From: Cantharellus purpuraceus
Lineage: Eukaryota; Basidiomycota; Agaricomycetes; Cantharellales; Hydnaceae
Reading direction: 5' to 3'
Assembly (NCBI GenBank): GCA_025174535.1
Contig: JALBUN010000047.1
Coordinates: forward strand, 806,001 to 870,000
Length of the DNA stretch: 64,000 nt
The position numbers and the translations under genes were made by a program. The notes under the pieces were generated by a model. That model was not told where the DNA came from. It saw nothing but the letters and a program-made list of their open reading frames with translations, and made no database searches. This document shows, piece by piece, positions 39,589-50,515 of the stretch (its first letter is position 1; each line of letters begins with the position of its first letter).

Positions 39589-39938
39589 CTTGCTTCCGGG
39601 ATTGGGAAAGCAATGACTCCCGAGTCAAATACATCGGGTTTAAAAGAGTCCCTTTCGGTCGATCGTAATTGCTGTAGCTTCTAATGTTGCACATGGTCAC
39701 CAATTGAGTTACGTGTAGCGAGGTCACGCGCACGCGCTGTCACAACGTCCATGTCGCGCCTTTCGGAGTACATGACCACTTTCGCCTATCGATTGCATGT
39801 CACTTGAGCAGCCACGTCGATGAATTTACACCGTCGCGGACCGTGGAATTTGGTGTAACCGTATACAACTACACTTCCAGTCAAGTAACCAACAACTGAC
39901 GGCCCGTCTCAGCTGGACAGTAGTAACCTTCTGATGGA

Positions 39939-41099
39939 TTACGCCTTTTTACCCCTCTTCGACCGACGCAAACCTTCTGGCCCACTCTCGGGTCCACTAG
40001 TGGCCACTTTTTCATCACCGCTGCTCAGTGCACCCTCACTAGTGGCCTTCTTTTGACCGCGTCGGGTTGGTGTCTTTTTTAAATGGTGCTCGGGGATCCA
40101 CTCCTCTTGATACCCTGCTGACCCGCTTGTCTTGGCGCTCCCACCTGGCGCAGTGGTTTCTGCTTCCGAGGGCCTGGGCACGCGCTTCCGTGTCGGCTTG
40201 GAAAGCGAAGGGAACAGCGAAAGAACAGCAAAATACGTCCCAGTCAGAACAATAATAGCACTGATGATATATGTAGAGATCCTAACACGGACGTGTAAGT
40301 AGACAGTCTCACAGACATTACATTATGTACGGACATTTTAAAATCGAAAACAGAGGTCTCAGGTTCGACGACTGTCACGATTCCATCATAGGCGGTGATA
40401 CGGTATACAGAGCCCTATGACACCTCAGTCCGTCGCAAGCAAAAGAGCAGAAGGAAAACACATACATCAACAACATGATCCACCCATACAAGAAGGCTGT
40501 AGTCCCCTGGCTATTAAAGGTCTTAGTGATTCAGTGCAGAAATTATAAGTAAAAAAGGCTCACTTTCAGTCTACAAAACATAGGACAATTAACTTAGCTC
40601 GTGAAATTAGATATTGCAACTTACTCGCTGTGGAACGAGAATGGGATACTAAATTTGGAACCTGCCGCCGAGGGCACAGGTATACCAATAGCAGAGATCT
40701 AGGCAAACTTTAGCTGGGATACATTTTATGAACGACACGCACATTTTTCACAAGGGCTTGTGACTCTGAATCATGGAAAGAGCCCGCAACCGACTTGAGC
40801 GTCGAGTTCACACCTGACTTATTGTCGATAATTAGGTAGAGGCTATTCCTTTCCCCATTTACGACATCTTGAGAAACTAAGTGATTAGGTTCCATGGGCG
40901 GCATTGCAGACACGTACGATGGAAGGGGTTCTCCTCTGGGAAGTGAGCCGTAATGAGGAGCTCAGATTCCACAGCCTGGGAGGTGTCCACCTCCACTGCG
41001 AAACGGTCTAAGTGGGGATCCTTTCAATACGTGTAGAATCTCACAGGCAAAACCCTTGATAAAGGCAGTGAATGCCAAAATTAATGCAAAGACCCGCAT
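39939..41099 (-). CDS. IRC22: TRAP-alpha/Irc22-like ER membrane protein
   Basis: This belongs to the translocon-associated protein alpha family; yeast Irc22 is the homologue. The start MRVFALILAFTAFIKGFA (ATG 41097-41099) is a signal peptide. The luminal domain reads TAHFPEENPFH-LSQDVVNGERN, then SLYLIIDNKSG, FSIPFSFHSE and PGDYSLLVWVDHVVDG. One transmembrane helix follows (ISTYIISAIIVLTGTYFAVL). The cytosolic tail is basic (SKPTRKRVPRPSEAE) with EEWIPEHHLKK and ends RRSKRGKKA at TAA 39939-39941. One exon is only 7 nt. The first intron is short (about 37 nt), so that junction is less certain. It is divergent from VPS71. Confidence 0.83.
40564..40570 (-). other. 7-nt microexon in the TRAP-alpha/Irc22 gene
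   Basis: The sequence ACTGAAA lies between introns of 54 nt (gtaagt...tgtag) and 53 nt (gtgagc...aatag). It bridges split codon GA to give FHSE-LK-PGDYS. Skipping would shift the frame. Confidence 0.8.
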
Positions 41100-41178
41100 G
41101 CTTGACTTCTCAGATGAACGTATGCCAGCACAAATAGTAATTCAAGCTCCGAATTATCACGTGACGACTTATTCGATC
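41100..41178. promoter_or_regulatory. 79-bp bidirectional promoter with an E-box (TCACGTGA)
   Basis: Only 79 bp separate the start codons of the TRAP-alpha gene and VPS71. The palindrome CACGTG lies at 41158-41163, extended to TCACGTGA. CACGTG is the known core site of Cbf1/USF-type bHLH factors. At least part of both 5' UTRs must lie here, so both genes probably share this core promoter. Confidence 0.55.
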
Positions 41179-41849
41179 ATGCCTTCAAGGAAGAAACAAC
41201 GTATGTCCTTTCAAAAAAATTTATGTCTCATGGGATCTAATTTATTGCATTATAGCTATACGTAAAGCTCAAATTTCGTCACTTGCGGCGGTTGTATCTG
41301 CCGAAGTGGTTGCCAAACGCACTAAACGTCATCTCGACGAGCTTGAGGTCGGGGTTGCACCATTTGACAACGCATATTCCGTTCTCACGCCATTAGCCAG
41401 CGTTCTAATTATGCTGAACCCAGTGCGCTGTCCATCATGGGCGGTGAGGAATCGACCGGTGTTGGAGTTGCGAAAGGCCGCGCCCGGGACATTATCTCTG
41501 ACAGGAAACCTGGCCCAGGGGTGAGCGGAAAACGTAAGTCGACCTTAAATGTACGGGGAGCACTTTTGTACAAGAAGAACTTGCAGCAGCTCATTGACGA
41601 GTCGGTGAGTCTAAAACATCATAGTTGTCCTACGTGTAACACGAGGTGTAGGGGATTGCAAATATTCCTCCCAACAATCCCACGTATTTGACATCAGTGG
41701 CCCCTCCGCCACTGATATCCCCACGTGTTTTATGTTCCGTCTGTGGATACTGGGGCAAGTACAAGTGCCGAAGGTGCGCTATGCCGTACTGTGACTTGAA
41801 TTGCCGAGCTACGCATAATGAGACGCGATGTGAGAAGCGTGTTGTATGA
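41179..41849 (+). CDS. VPS71: HIT-type zinc finger protein Vps71/ZNHIT1 (SWR1 complex subunit)
   Basis: Vps71 (human ZNHIT1) is part of the chromatin remodeller that deposits histone H2A.Z. The start MPSRKKQ-PIRKAQISSL at 41179 joins over one intron. A charged region follows (KRTKRHLDELE), then RSNYAEPSALSIMGG after a second intron ending agccag. The C-terminus has LCSVCGYWGKYKCRRCAMPYC and the CRATHNETRC end, a complete HIT zinc finger with paired Cys/His ligands. TGA is at 41847-41849. The finger at the C-terminus and the small size match ZNHIT1. Swd2 lies tail to tail, 117 bp away. Confidence 0.85.
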
Positions 41850-41966
41850 CATGCCAATGAACATTGTAAGTTCAAAGTTCACTACAGGCCACCATTCCTG
41901 AATGCCTACCACAACGACTTATAATACAATTTGGTATCAGACATCCAGAGCAGCCTGGATATGCCA

Positions 41967-43439
41967 TTACATGGCCCTTTTCTTCCCTTCGGCTTTACTT
42001 TCCTCCCCTTCGCCTGCTTGATCAGGCAACCAAAAGGCCTGTAAAGTCGTTGTGAACCTAAGCTCATCGTAAAAAGACTGCAGGAACTCTAACCATCTCT
42101 GCTCCGGCGCTGGCCATCATGGCCCATCGTGGGTTGAATTTCACGCAACGACTCGGGCCAGGATGGCCCTCTAAAGTATGTACTGGCTCAAGGATTGGTG
42201 GATCCGTACCTTTGGGCACACCTTTCGCTTCCCCGCTCTCGTCCAATAAACCGCTACAGTCCCACACGAGGATTTTTCCGTCCTGGCTGCCTCCGACTAC
42301 AAACTTGGAATCAGGTGTCCAGCACACTTCATCGCCACTGATCCCTTTTATTGGCTGTGGTGCCGTGTCTTTGCCGAATTTGCCTCGTTCCAGGCCGACA
42401 TGGCCCACAAGTTTTGCAACGAGTAGGCCCTCGAACGAATCGATAATATAATGTGCGTTGGTGGAGGTGCCTACCAAGATGAATTTACCGTTGGAGCTGA
42501 ACGAGAGATTGGTCATGAAGGGAATGCGAGGAGGAAAGGTTACGCGAGCAAGGGTAGGATCATCAAGATGAATAGTGAGGAACGGATCCTTGTCAAAATT
42601 TTGCATGTCGTAAAGGAGAATACGACAAAAATGGTTCAAAGCTATGGCAAATACAAGGCCCGATGTGTCATATGCCACCAAAGGTGTAGAAGGGGCAGGG
42701 AGGTTTAATAGTCCCTATAATCATCTGAGTATCATGTGTGTGGTGATATAAAAAGAACATACACGACAATGCGGTGTGCGAAGATCCCACAAGCGTACGC
42801 TTCCATCCAAAGACCCTGACATGAATCCGTCATCCACGGGTGAAACTTCGAGAGATACGACTCTAATGTCCGAACATTCAAATCTCAGTGCTAAAACGCT
42901 GCATATAGACCTACCGTTTTTTATGTCCTTTGAAGTATTGCAGATACTTGTTGTCATGCAGGGAGTGGTAACGTATCGTATCATCCTCTTTTGTCGACGC
43001 GTAGACAATAGTTGATGACTTGTGAGTGAACCGGGGAATGTCAACTCCATATTTTTTGGAATGTAGCGTTTTCACTGCTCTGAATGTCGTCTTTGTCCAG
43101 TTAAGTCGCACGACTAATCGAACGCTATACTTACTTGCCACTCTTACAATTATATAGTCGGAAAGTCTCGTCCTCAGCGGCAGTAATGAGGGTGTCGCCC
43201 CGGTCATCAAAGGCTATAGTCGTAATATGACGAGGTTGCGTCGAGTGTCGATACGCTGACGCTGAACCTGAGGGTACTGGAGCTGGCTCGACCGCAGTCT
43301 TATAAATTTTGGCGGGTTTGAACCGCGCCTGTTGAACAAAACATTGTGAACATGACGACATCCAAACTTGCAGAATATTCTTCACCATAACTTCTGGACT
43401 AAGGGGGATGGATTGGCTTGGAGTTGCGTTATTAGGCAT
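41967..43439 (-). CDS. SWD2: WD40 protein Swd2/WDR82
   Basis: Swd2 is shared by the COMPASS histone H3K4 methyltransferase and the cleavage/polyadenylation factor. The start is [16 protein letters not shown] (ATG 43437-43439). WD repeats include [20 protein letters not shown], the Swd2-typical [39 protein letters not shown], and [19 protein letters not shown]. The last exon begins AFWLPD, the conserved C-terminal signature, and ends KKRAM with TAA at 41967-41969. Length is normal for the family. Confidence 0.92.
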
Positions 43440-44512
43440 CGTCAGCACCAGTACTTGGTGTGACAGACCTAGTGGCGCGGCGCTAGAGGGGTTTTACTCC
43501 CGCGAAAGCCGCTTGGTGCATTTGCTACCGCGAGCTTCCAAACTGCCGCAAATGGCATGCGGCAATTTTTGAGCCCGTCCATAACGCGTTGATCTCAGGA
43601 TGTGTATGTTTTTTTGCTCTGGATAACGGGTCTCTTGGCTTCAGACTGGATAAACGTTGCCATTGGTTCGGCCGTGACCATTACTTATCGATTGGTAAAC
43701 TATTTCTATAGCGGCAGCGCATGCTCTCTGATTATCAATGCATCATTATGTGAGGGTAATGTCGTTCATTTGAACATGGCGCGTGACAGTGGACGTCACC
43801 CCAGGCGGCCGGGACAAGCGCCGTTTAGTGACCGGCGATCTGCCTCTACCAAACCATGTAGATCTCACCTACGGTACTGTATCTATCCACCACTGTTGCT
43901 ATGAAATTACTGGGTTGTCTATGCACGACGTCTGGATTCACATCAGCATCAAAGCACCGGTAAGACCTGCAGCTCGACGTAATAGTATTTGATCTCTGAT
44001 TAACTGCGACTTCGAGAGAACACTTCATTGCCTTATTTAATGCGTCAAACCACTCCTGTTACTGACAAATGATGGTGACGTATCTCGGAAACCTTACGCT
44101 GCTCTGACTGTTGGTAGCTGCGAGTCACTTGGTGTCGATACATCGACTCATCGACTCTGAGTCTGCACAGCCATGCTTCATCGCTTATGCTACTGGTTTA
44201 TACTCTCGCTCGCTACGTGCTAGTTCTGTCAAGTCCTGACATAGCGGGAAATAATGACGCCGGACTTGTTTCCCTGACCGTGTCTCCTCAACTGTCAACC
44301 AGGCTGCATCAATCCGAGCCTCCTCAGATGGACTTACGTCTCGGACCCTGCCTATTCCAGCCTACCAGTTCCAATTATAGAGCGAAGGCACAATAACGAT
44401 TTCGTAATGGAAAGCGATATACAACGCCCGGGTGGCCTTTGGCTATGTATGACTCTAGGAATCAGATATAAATTACCTCCTCAAACGGAATCATTTGCGT
44501 CTTCCCTAATCC
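43440..44512. other. Gap between Swd2 and the alpha/beta hydrolase, nothing recognised
   Basis: Short open frames are present but none has a recognisable domain. It should contain both divergent promoters. Confidence 0.4.
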
Positions 44513-45906
44513 ATGGCTCTTTCCTCTACCTGTTTCGTTATTCCTGTGGAGGAGCAAGATGGCCGTCCACAGCTTTTCGTCTCAGTCAAGAGATACACAC
44601 CACCTTCCCCCCAACGGTCATGCCCGGGCCTCACTTTACTTCTGACACATGGCGTCACCTTTCGTGAGCTTTCCCCATCTCTCCTTTCCCCTGGCTACCA
44701 CATTGATGTGCCATTGATCATAGACAAAGAGTTATGGGAGCCGACTCTCACCCACCTCTTCGGGCTACAATCTCGTTCAAATAATCCAATTCACATTCAT
44801 GAAGCGTGGGCAATCGATGCCCCCAATCATGGTGAGAGCGCAGCTCTGAATGACTATGTCCTGAGTCAAGGAAACCTCATCAGTAAGTGTCAGCATCCTG
44901 AAGTATCCCATGAGACTCACTAAACTCTTGCAGCTTTCCGAGACTACGCCAGAGCCATCACAGCCTTCTTGGCTAGTGGACTGCTTGATCTGTCGATTCA
45001 ACGCATCATTGGAATTGGCCATTCTGCGGGCACAGCACCATTGTGAGAATAGGCGCCCCATGTCTTGAAATAATTCTTGACTCACTTTGTCATGAAATGC
45101 AGAATATGGGTTGCAGATGAGTGGCACCACAAAACCAATACTTTCCCATTTCACTCCTTGATACTGTTTGAACCGCCCATTATATCGGCTGCTTTGGATG
45201 CGAAGTATGGTAGCTTCAACGCAGCACTGGCTGCTAGAGCGCTGCGCCGTCGCAATGGCTGGCCTTCTCGAGAAGAGGCTGTTCAGTGGCTTCACAAGCA
45301 ACAAATATCGTGGGATCCCCGCTGTTCGGCACTATTTGCAGTAAGAAACTCGTGTCCCTATTTGGCGTAAGGCTTGATTATCTTTCTGTCTGACAGGAGT
45401 ACGGTCTTCGAAGAACATCAGGGCTTTCTCGTGAAGTGGTTCTCAGTTGCGAAGGTCGCCAAGAAGCCGCTTGTTACAGCGTTTCGGAACAAGACGAGGT
45501 CCTGACTGTTTTGTCGCGTCTTTGTCCTCTTTTTCCCGTACACACCATCTTTGCCGAGTTCGTCGATCTTTCGCCGTGAGCAATGCTGTTCCCCTTGTAT
45601 GTGATCTAGTATTGACAATGTCTGGCATCGGTCAGGCACCCTGAAATTCGAGACAACATCATTGACCAAAAGCAGGGTCGTAGAATGGCCTCTGTGACAC
45701 GAATGCCTAGAGTCGGGCACTTTGTAGGAGGCTTTCAACGCGTAAACATCCGTGACACTGATTGCTGTGCCTATTTCTAGGCACCATTTGAAAATCCGGA
45801 AGGTTCTGCTGGTGCCATCCTTCACTCTCTTTCACTGTTGCATGGCAGTGTACATGGTCCATACGCGTACCGACGACGCACCACACTCACCGATGCAAGA
45901 CTGTAA
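44513..45906 (+). CDS. Alpha/beta hydrolase of unknown substrate
   Basis: The start MALSSTCFVIPVEEQ at 44513 leads to a beta strand and oxyanion-type segment TLLLTHGVTF, then AIDAPNHGES. The nucleophile elbow is IGIGHSAGTAP, so the catalytic Ser sits in GHSAG. Later exons give FHSLILFEPPIISAA and SREEAVQWLHKQ. RVGHF near 45,720 is a good candidate for the catalytic His. After a final intron the protein ends YRRRTTLTDARL with TAA at 45904-45906. No signal peptide is seen, so it is probably cytosolic or peroxisomal. Esterase, epoxide hydrolase or peptidase activity cannot be told apart. Confidence 0.82.
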
Positions 45907-47236
45907 CAGTTTAGGGGAATTAGACATCAATTACAGAGTCAACCCGTAGTTCGATGGCAACTAGCTTGATGTCAGTGGATATTTATCTGTACATTGTAAT
46001 ATATAGGAAGCTTAGCTCGGCATTTAATGGAGAGATGACAGTTACCACCAATGTGATGGACATCTGACTTGCCCAACGGTCGACCTGATGGATAATCAAA
46101 GACTGTTCTACCCGCGGCACCACGGCACCGTTTAATGCCATTTAGCATAGCAAAGGCACTGTATAATGCGCTTATTTTAAACGCCTGGCTGTACGTACCA
46201 ATGTGTGGCGCATTGCACACCAATCACAACATTTTATCGCACCATATAAATCGTGCAGCGGTCACAATGTTGGTCTTATACTTCCATTCCATCCACAAAA
46301 AAATGTCTTTGATGATCTATGTTAACTGCCTCAATGCTTTTTCAAGCGGCGCCTGATAGATCGCAACGGCATTCTGCTCGGCCTTGAGAAGGTGCCATCC
46401 AAAGTGTCGATCAAGGAGTGCTGCACCCCTTCGCCAATTATCACGAAAACCGGAATATCACCGCCGTTGCGCCAGCAACCGAACCATCTACCTGTTGATG
46501 GTACAGGTCCTAACTCGCAAAGGGGTTGACATTGGAGCTTCGGATACCAGTAATGCTGATGCAGAAACGATGGGGCAGCAGTTCCTAGAGTACCCGGCAC
46601 ATGGATCAATAGGTGAATATATCATCGACGTGCCTTGACTTTGGGAGCCAACAGTGTGATCAGGTGATTTAACGCCAGTCCGCAGTAATTAGTCGTGAAG
46701 ATAATGAGATTTCGTCGATGACAATGCGCGTGAAATGTGCGGCCTGAGTGCATTCGAACACATATAAGGTGCATATGTGGCTTCTAGTTGGGCATATAAA
46801 CAGAGGGGTGTGTGCAACCATACTCCAAGTCTCCAAAAGAAGAACTAGCACGTCGTGGCAACAAGAATTCGACGCAACCGATCTCGCAATCAAAGGCAGG
46901 TGTCGCAAAACCAAGACGGGAGAGGACGTCGGACCAGGAAATCCAGCATCCAAGGCGACGAGGCGCCAAAACAAGAAGAACGCATAATAGGAGAGGCGTA
47001 TGGGTGGTACACAGACATGCAGTGTCGCGAACAATGTGTATGCTACGAAAACAACAAGAGAAAGAGGCAGTAGAAGATTGCGTATTGATGTTGTACAATG
47101 GCTATGGTAGAAGCTGCTTTGGGCGGGGTCCACATCACGTCAAAAGTGAGGTCGTGCGTAGATAGATAGCTGTGAGGGCCGTCAATGGGAGGATACGTGG
47201 AAGACACGAGTGTTGTCCATGCGCTTGCAATGCGTG
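45907..47236. other. Gap with no confident gene
   Basis: Two overlapping antisense frames at 46669-47165 (154 codons minus, 117 codons plus) have no recognisable domain. The minus frame starts at GTG. The stretch at 46331-46640 has frames on both strands but none holds together as an exon chain. The right end holds the LAMMER kinase 3' UTR. Confidence 0.4.
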
Positions 47237-49205
47237 CTAATCTAAAGGCGGTTTCGTGGAAAAGTATGGGTGTTTAAGCGCATCCGCAACGGTGATACGA
47301 TGAACAGGGTCAAAAGTAAGCAGCTTCCTTACGAGATCCAAGAAGTTGCGGTTCAAAGTATCCGTGCTCAGGATGATCTCCTGCACAACAAACGTCAGAG
47401 AACATTTAGGCTGTTAAGGTAGGCATACCTGTAGTGCCTTGGTTGCTTTGACTTCCTTTTTGCTCTGTCGTGTCGCCTTTGGGTTGGGCCAAGCTAGCTT
47501 TGCACCCTCTTTGAAGAATTCTGGTTTGTTTCGCGCCCCCGCACGGGAAAACTTTTCGGGCATCTTCCCCATCACCGCTTCCATCATTGCCAGGTGTTCT
47601 AAATTGTCGTGTGTTTGGAAAAGAGCTACTCCTGTGTAGAACTCGACAAGAATGCACCCTAGAGAAAACGCATCGCAGGGGTAAGACCAACCAAGACCTA
47701 GCGTAAAACCAGTGTGACTAACAGGCCACTGTCGAGGGTATGCTAGCTTACCTAGAATGATCTCAGGCGCTCGATAGTGCCGTGTAGAGACAACGGTGGA
47801 ATGATATTCATCGTCAAAGGTCGCGCTACCAAAGTCGATGAGTCGAATGTCAGTCGATTCAAGTTCCCGCCTCTGCTTGGGAGCCGATATACGCTAATAG
47901 ACAGCAGATATTAGTGGTTTCAAGTCTTCAACACAGAAGGAAAGCGACATACTCGACCATTAGTTGGCTGTGGCAAGGGGCGGATGCGGTAATCGTTGCG
48001 AACGAGCAAAATGTTTTCGGGCTTTAGATCGGTGTGTACAAGGTGTTGAGAGTGCAGGACTAAAACCGCGGTGAGCTGGACATCAAAAACAGTGAAAAAG
48101 TCTACTCACACGCTACGCTGTCCAACAGCTGTCTAGCGAACGATTGTATATGTGCCCGTGGGAAGGCCACAAACTCGTTCTCCTTTAAAAAGTCATACAC
48201 ACACTTTCCAAGAAGCTCGGTAACTATGCAAATATGGTTTCGGTGATCAAAGCACTCCAAAAGGTGTATACATTTACTGAAGTGTTCAATGAGTTGAGCC
48301 ATGAGAGTACCAGATAAGCGAAAGGTGTCACATACTGAATATTGTTTGGGTCCCGCTCCTTCAGGCGATTCAGCACACGAATTTCAATTTTACTCGCATC
48401 GCGATATTTGGGGATTGCACGAATGATCTTGACAGCCACTCGTGATTGTAGCCTGGTATCAACGGCTTCGACTACTTTGCCAAATGTGCCCTGACCTAGC
48501 AGGCGTACTGTCCGGTCTTTGATAACAAAAGCTAGTGTCAGCATAATCTTGAAAAATCCAGGGGATCGACGCACATCTGTTATGAATCATATCATCCGCT
48601 GTTACAATATAGTGACCTTCTTTATCATCGCACGAGGGAGCCTGATTGGAAGCCTGAGACGAATGAGACTAATAGGAAAATCAACAAGATTGTCCCATTG
48701 AAATCGCAGACAAGATTGAAAAAGCACTGACCCCGGTGATAGCACCACTGTCTCCTGGCCATTGTTTGGCAGGTATCCCCACGTTGGTCTTTTTAGAATA
48801 AAGGCCATTGAAAGCCCCAGCATCATCTGCGATTTCTCGCTTTCTCTTCTTTGTAGGTGGCGCCACAAAGCTGCTAGAGGACGAAGTAGCACCGTTGTTC
48901 ACGTGTGACAACGCAGCCTTTGCAGCTGCGGCAACCTGAGCACGGGTTCTTCTGGGAGGAACATAAGTATCCACAGAGCCAGGGCCGACACCGTTGACGA
49001 GGGACGAGGTTGCTGTTACGGATGCTGTGGGTGGGGGCGTGTCCTCGATGACAATAACATCTCTAAGCCGGCCGTTGGCGTCGACCTCTTGGACTTCGCT
49101 ATAAGATACTTGTGCTAGTCGTTTACGTTTTCGGGATGGCGTGGAGGGCATCCCTATGGTCTGTTGGGAGTACATGGTAGATGCGGAGGGATGGATGGCG
49201 TGCAT
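47237..49205 (-). CDS. LKH1: LAMMER (CLK/Doa/Lkh1-type) dual-specificity protein kinase
   Basis: LAMMER kinases phosphorylate SR splicing factors and regulate growth and stress responses. Two ATGs are possible, at 49205 (MHAIHPSAS) and 49175 (MYSQQTIGM). The N-terminal part is disordered with basic nuclear-localisation clusters ([16 protein letters not shown]). The kinase domain has [21 protein letters not shown], the catalytic loop [34 protein letters not shown] and the subfamily signature EHLAMME. It ends [11 protein letters not shown] with TAG at 47237-47239. The HTDLKPEN and EHLAMME motifs are diagnostic. All catalytic residues are present. Confidence 0.93.
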
Positions 49206-50515
49206 ACGTGTGTGTTAGTGACTGGAAGGAAAACGGACGAACGAGGCGGGCGTCATCAACAGCGCGGTGTCAATTTCCTTCACAAACAATACTAATGCGA
49301 GTAACAACACTGAGTCTAATCGTTATTTGAAAGATTACAAAATATACAACAAATGCAATACACGAGTGATTAGAAGGAAACTGATGAAAACTGGTCATTT
49401 TCTATTTGATCACGCTGACAAAGATTTCTGTAAAAATATGGAAAAGACACCTTTGCAACCAAAGTGGCGAATCTACATATGTTTGCTTCGAAGCTTTCCC
49501 GTACGCCAGTGGCCACGTTCGTATTCGGAATCATTATAGATAGAAATGCGATACGTCGACAAAAACAGCATTTGGCTCTCAGCTCCGACCTCTTCTTCCA
49601 GTGGCAACCCAATGGGCAGTTACACCGCCCAATTGAGAAGTTCCTCGGCGAGAATGGAGAGACGACCGCCATGGAGTAGTGAAGAGAGAGGTGCCCGATG
49701 TGACGCTAGTAGAACATGGCCGGGGTCATTAAATCCGCAGAGCCTCGCCGGATTATATATAAAGCAGCTGCCTCCACACGACAACACATTGCCCCAGCTG
49801 AGCATTCATGTGAAAGCGCTGGAGGTTTTGGCGTCAGTGCTGGTGAAACTCGAGGTTTTTGCCATGGTTTGAATGAACCCGCAAAGCAAATTTACATTGG
49901 TACCCCGACGAAAGATTGTCTTCATTCGTCCGGACCGTCAGATAACTTAGGCGAGGCACTGGCAAGTTCCACTAGGTTAGCTCAACGCACTTAACTTTGA
50001 CAGCCAAGCATTACCGTTGATGGTCCCTGCGATTCAGGGGGCGTTGTGGGACTTCACGGTAAACTGGGCGGACCGGACCTCGAGGCCAGTTGGCCAGCAA
50101 AGTAGAGCGCGGTGAGTACAAAGAGTGAGGGGGATGATAGGAGTTGCCTGAGAAGCAGCCTCTGAATCAACAACTAGTGCCAGAGCACAAAGGAGCTTGC
50201 CAGCGTGCCGCACACCGCAGACAGGGACGAAAGGTGGTATTTACTACCCTATCAGCTGTGCGCTTCGTCTGACAAAAAATTCTGCATTCGCGTGATCATT
50301 AATCAATAATAGAAAGAGGGGTCATCCGATAGGCGGCAGGTAAGTAGGGCAGCGAGCAATGGACGCAACCGACAGACGCAGTTCACATCCCCAAAGGCAT
50401 TCGCGTCAAAACCACCCATTGTCACTCACAGTCGCCAAACCATACACTCCATGTCTTGTTGTCTCATTTGATTTAGAAGCCTACACACCATCTTATTTTA
50501 CAATATAGGCAAATC
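49206..50515. other. Gap between the LAMMER kinase and AIF-like genes
   Basis: A frame of 108 codons at 49546-49872 and its neighbours have no recognisable domain. The left part presumably holds the kinase promoter and a long 5' leader. I see no RNA gene. Confidence 0.4.

Noticed and set aside
46669..47165. Overlapping antisense frames of 154 and 117 codons
   Set aside because: No recognised domain; the minus frame starts with GTG; neither shows convincing coding bias.
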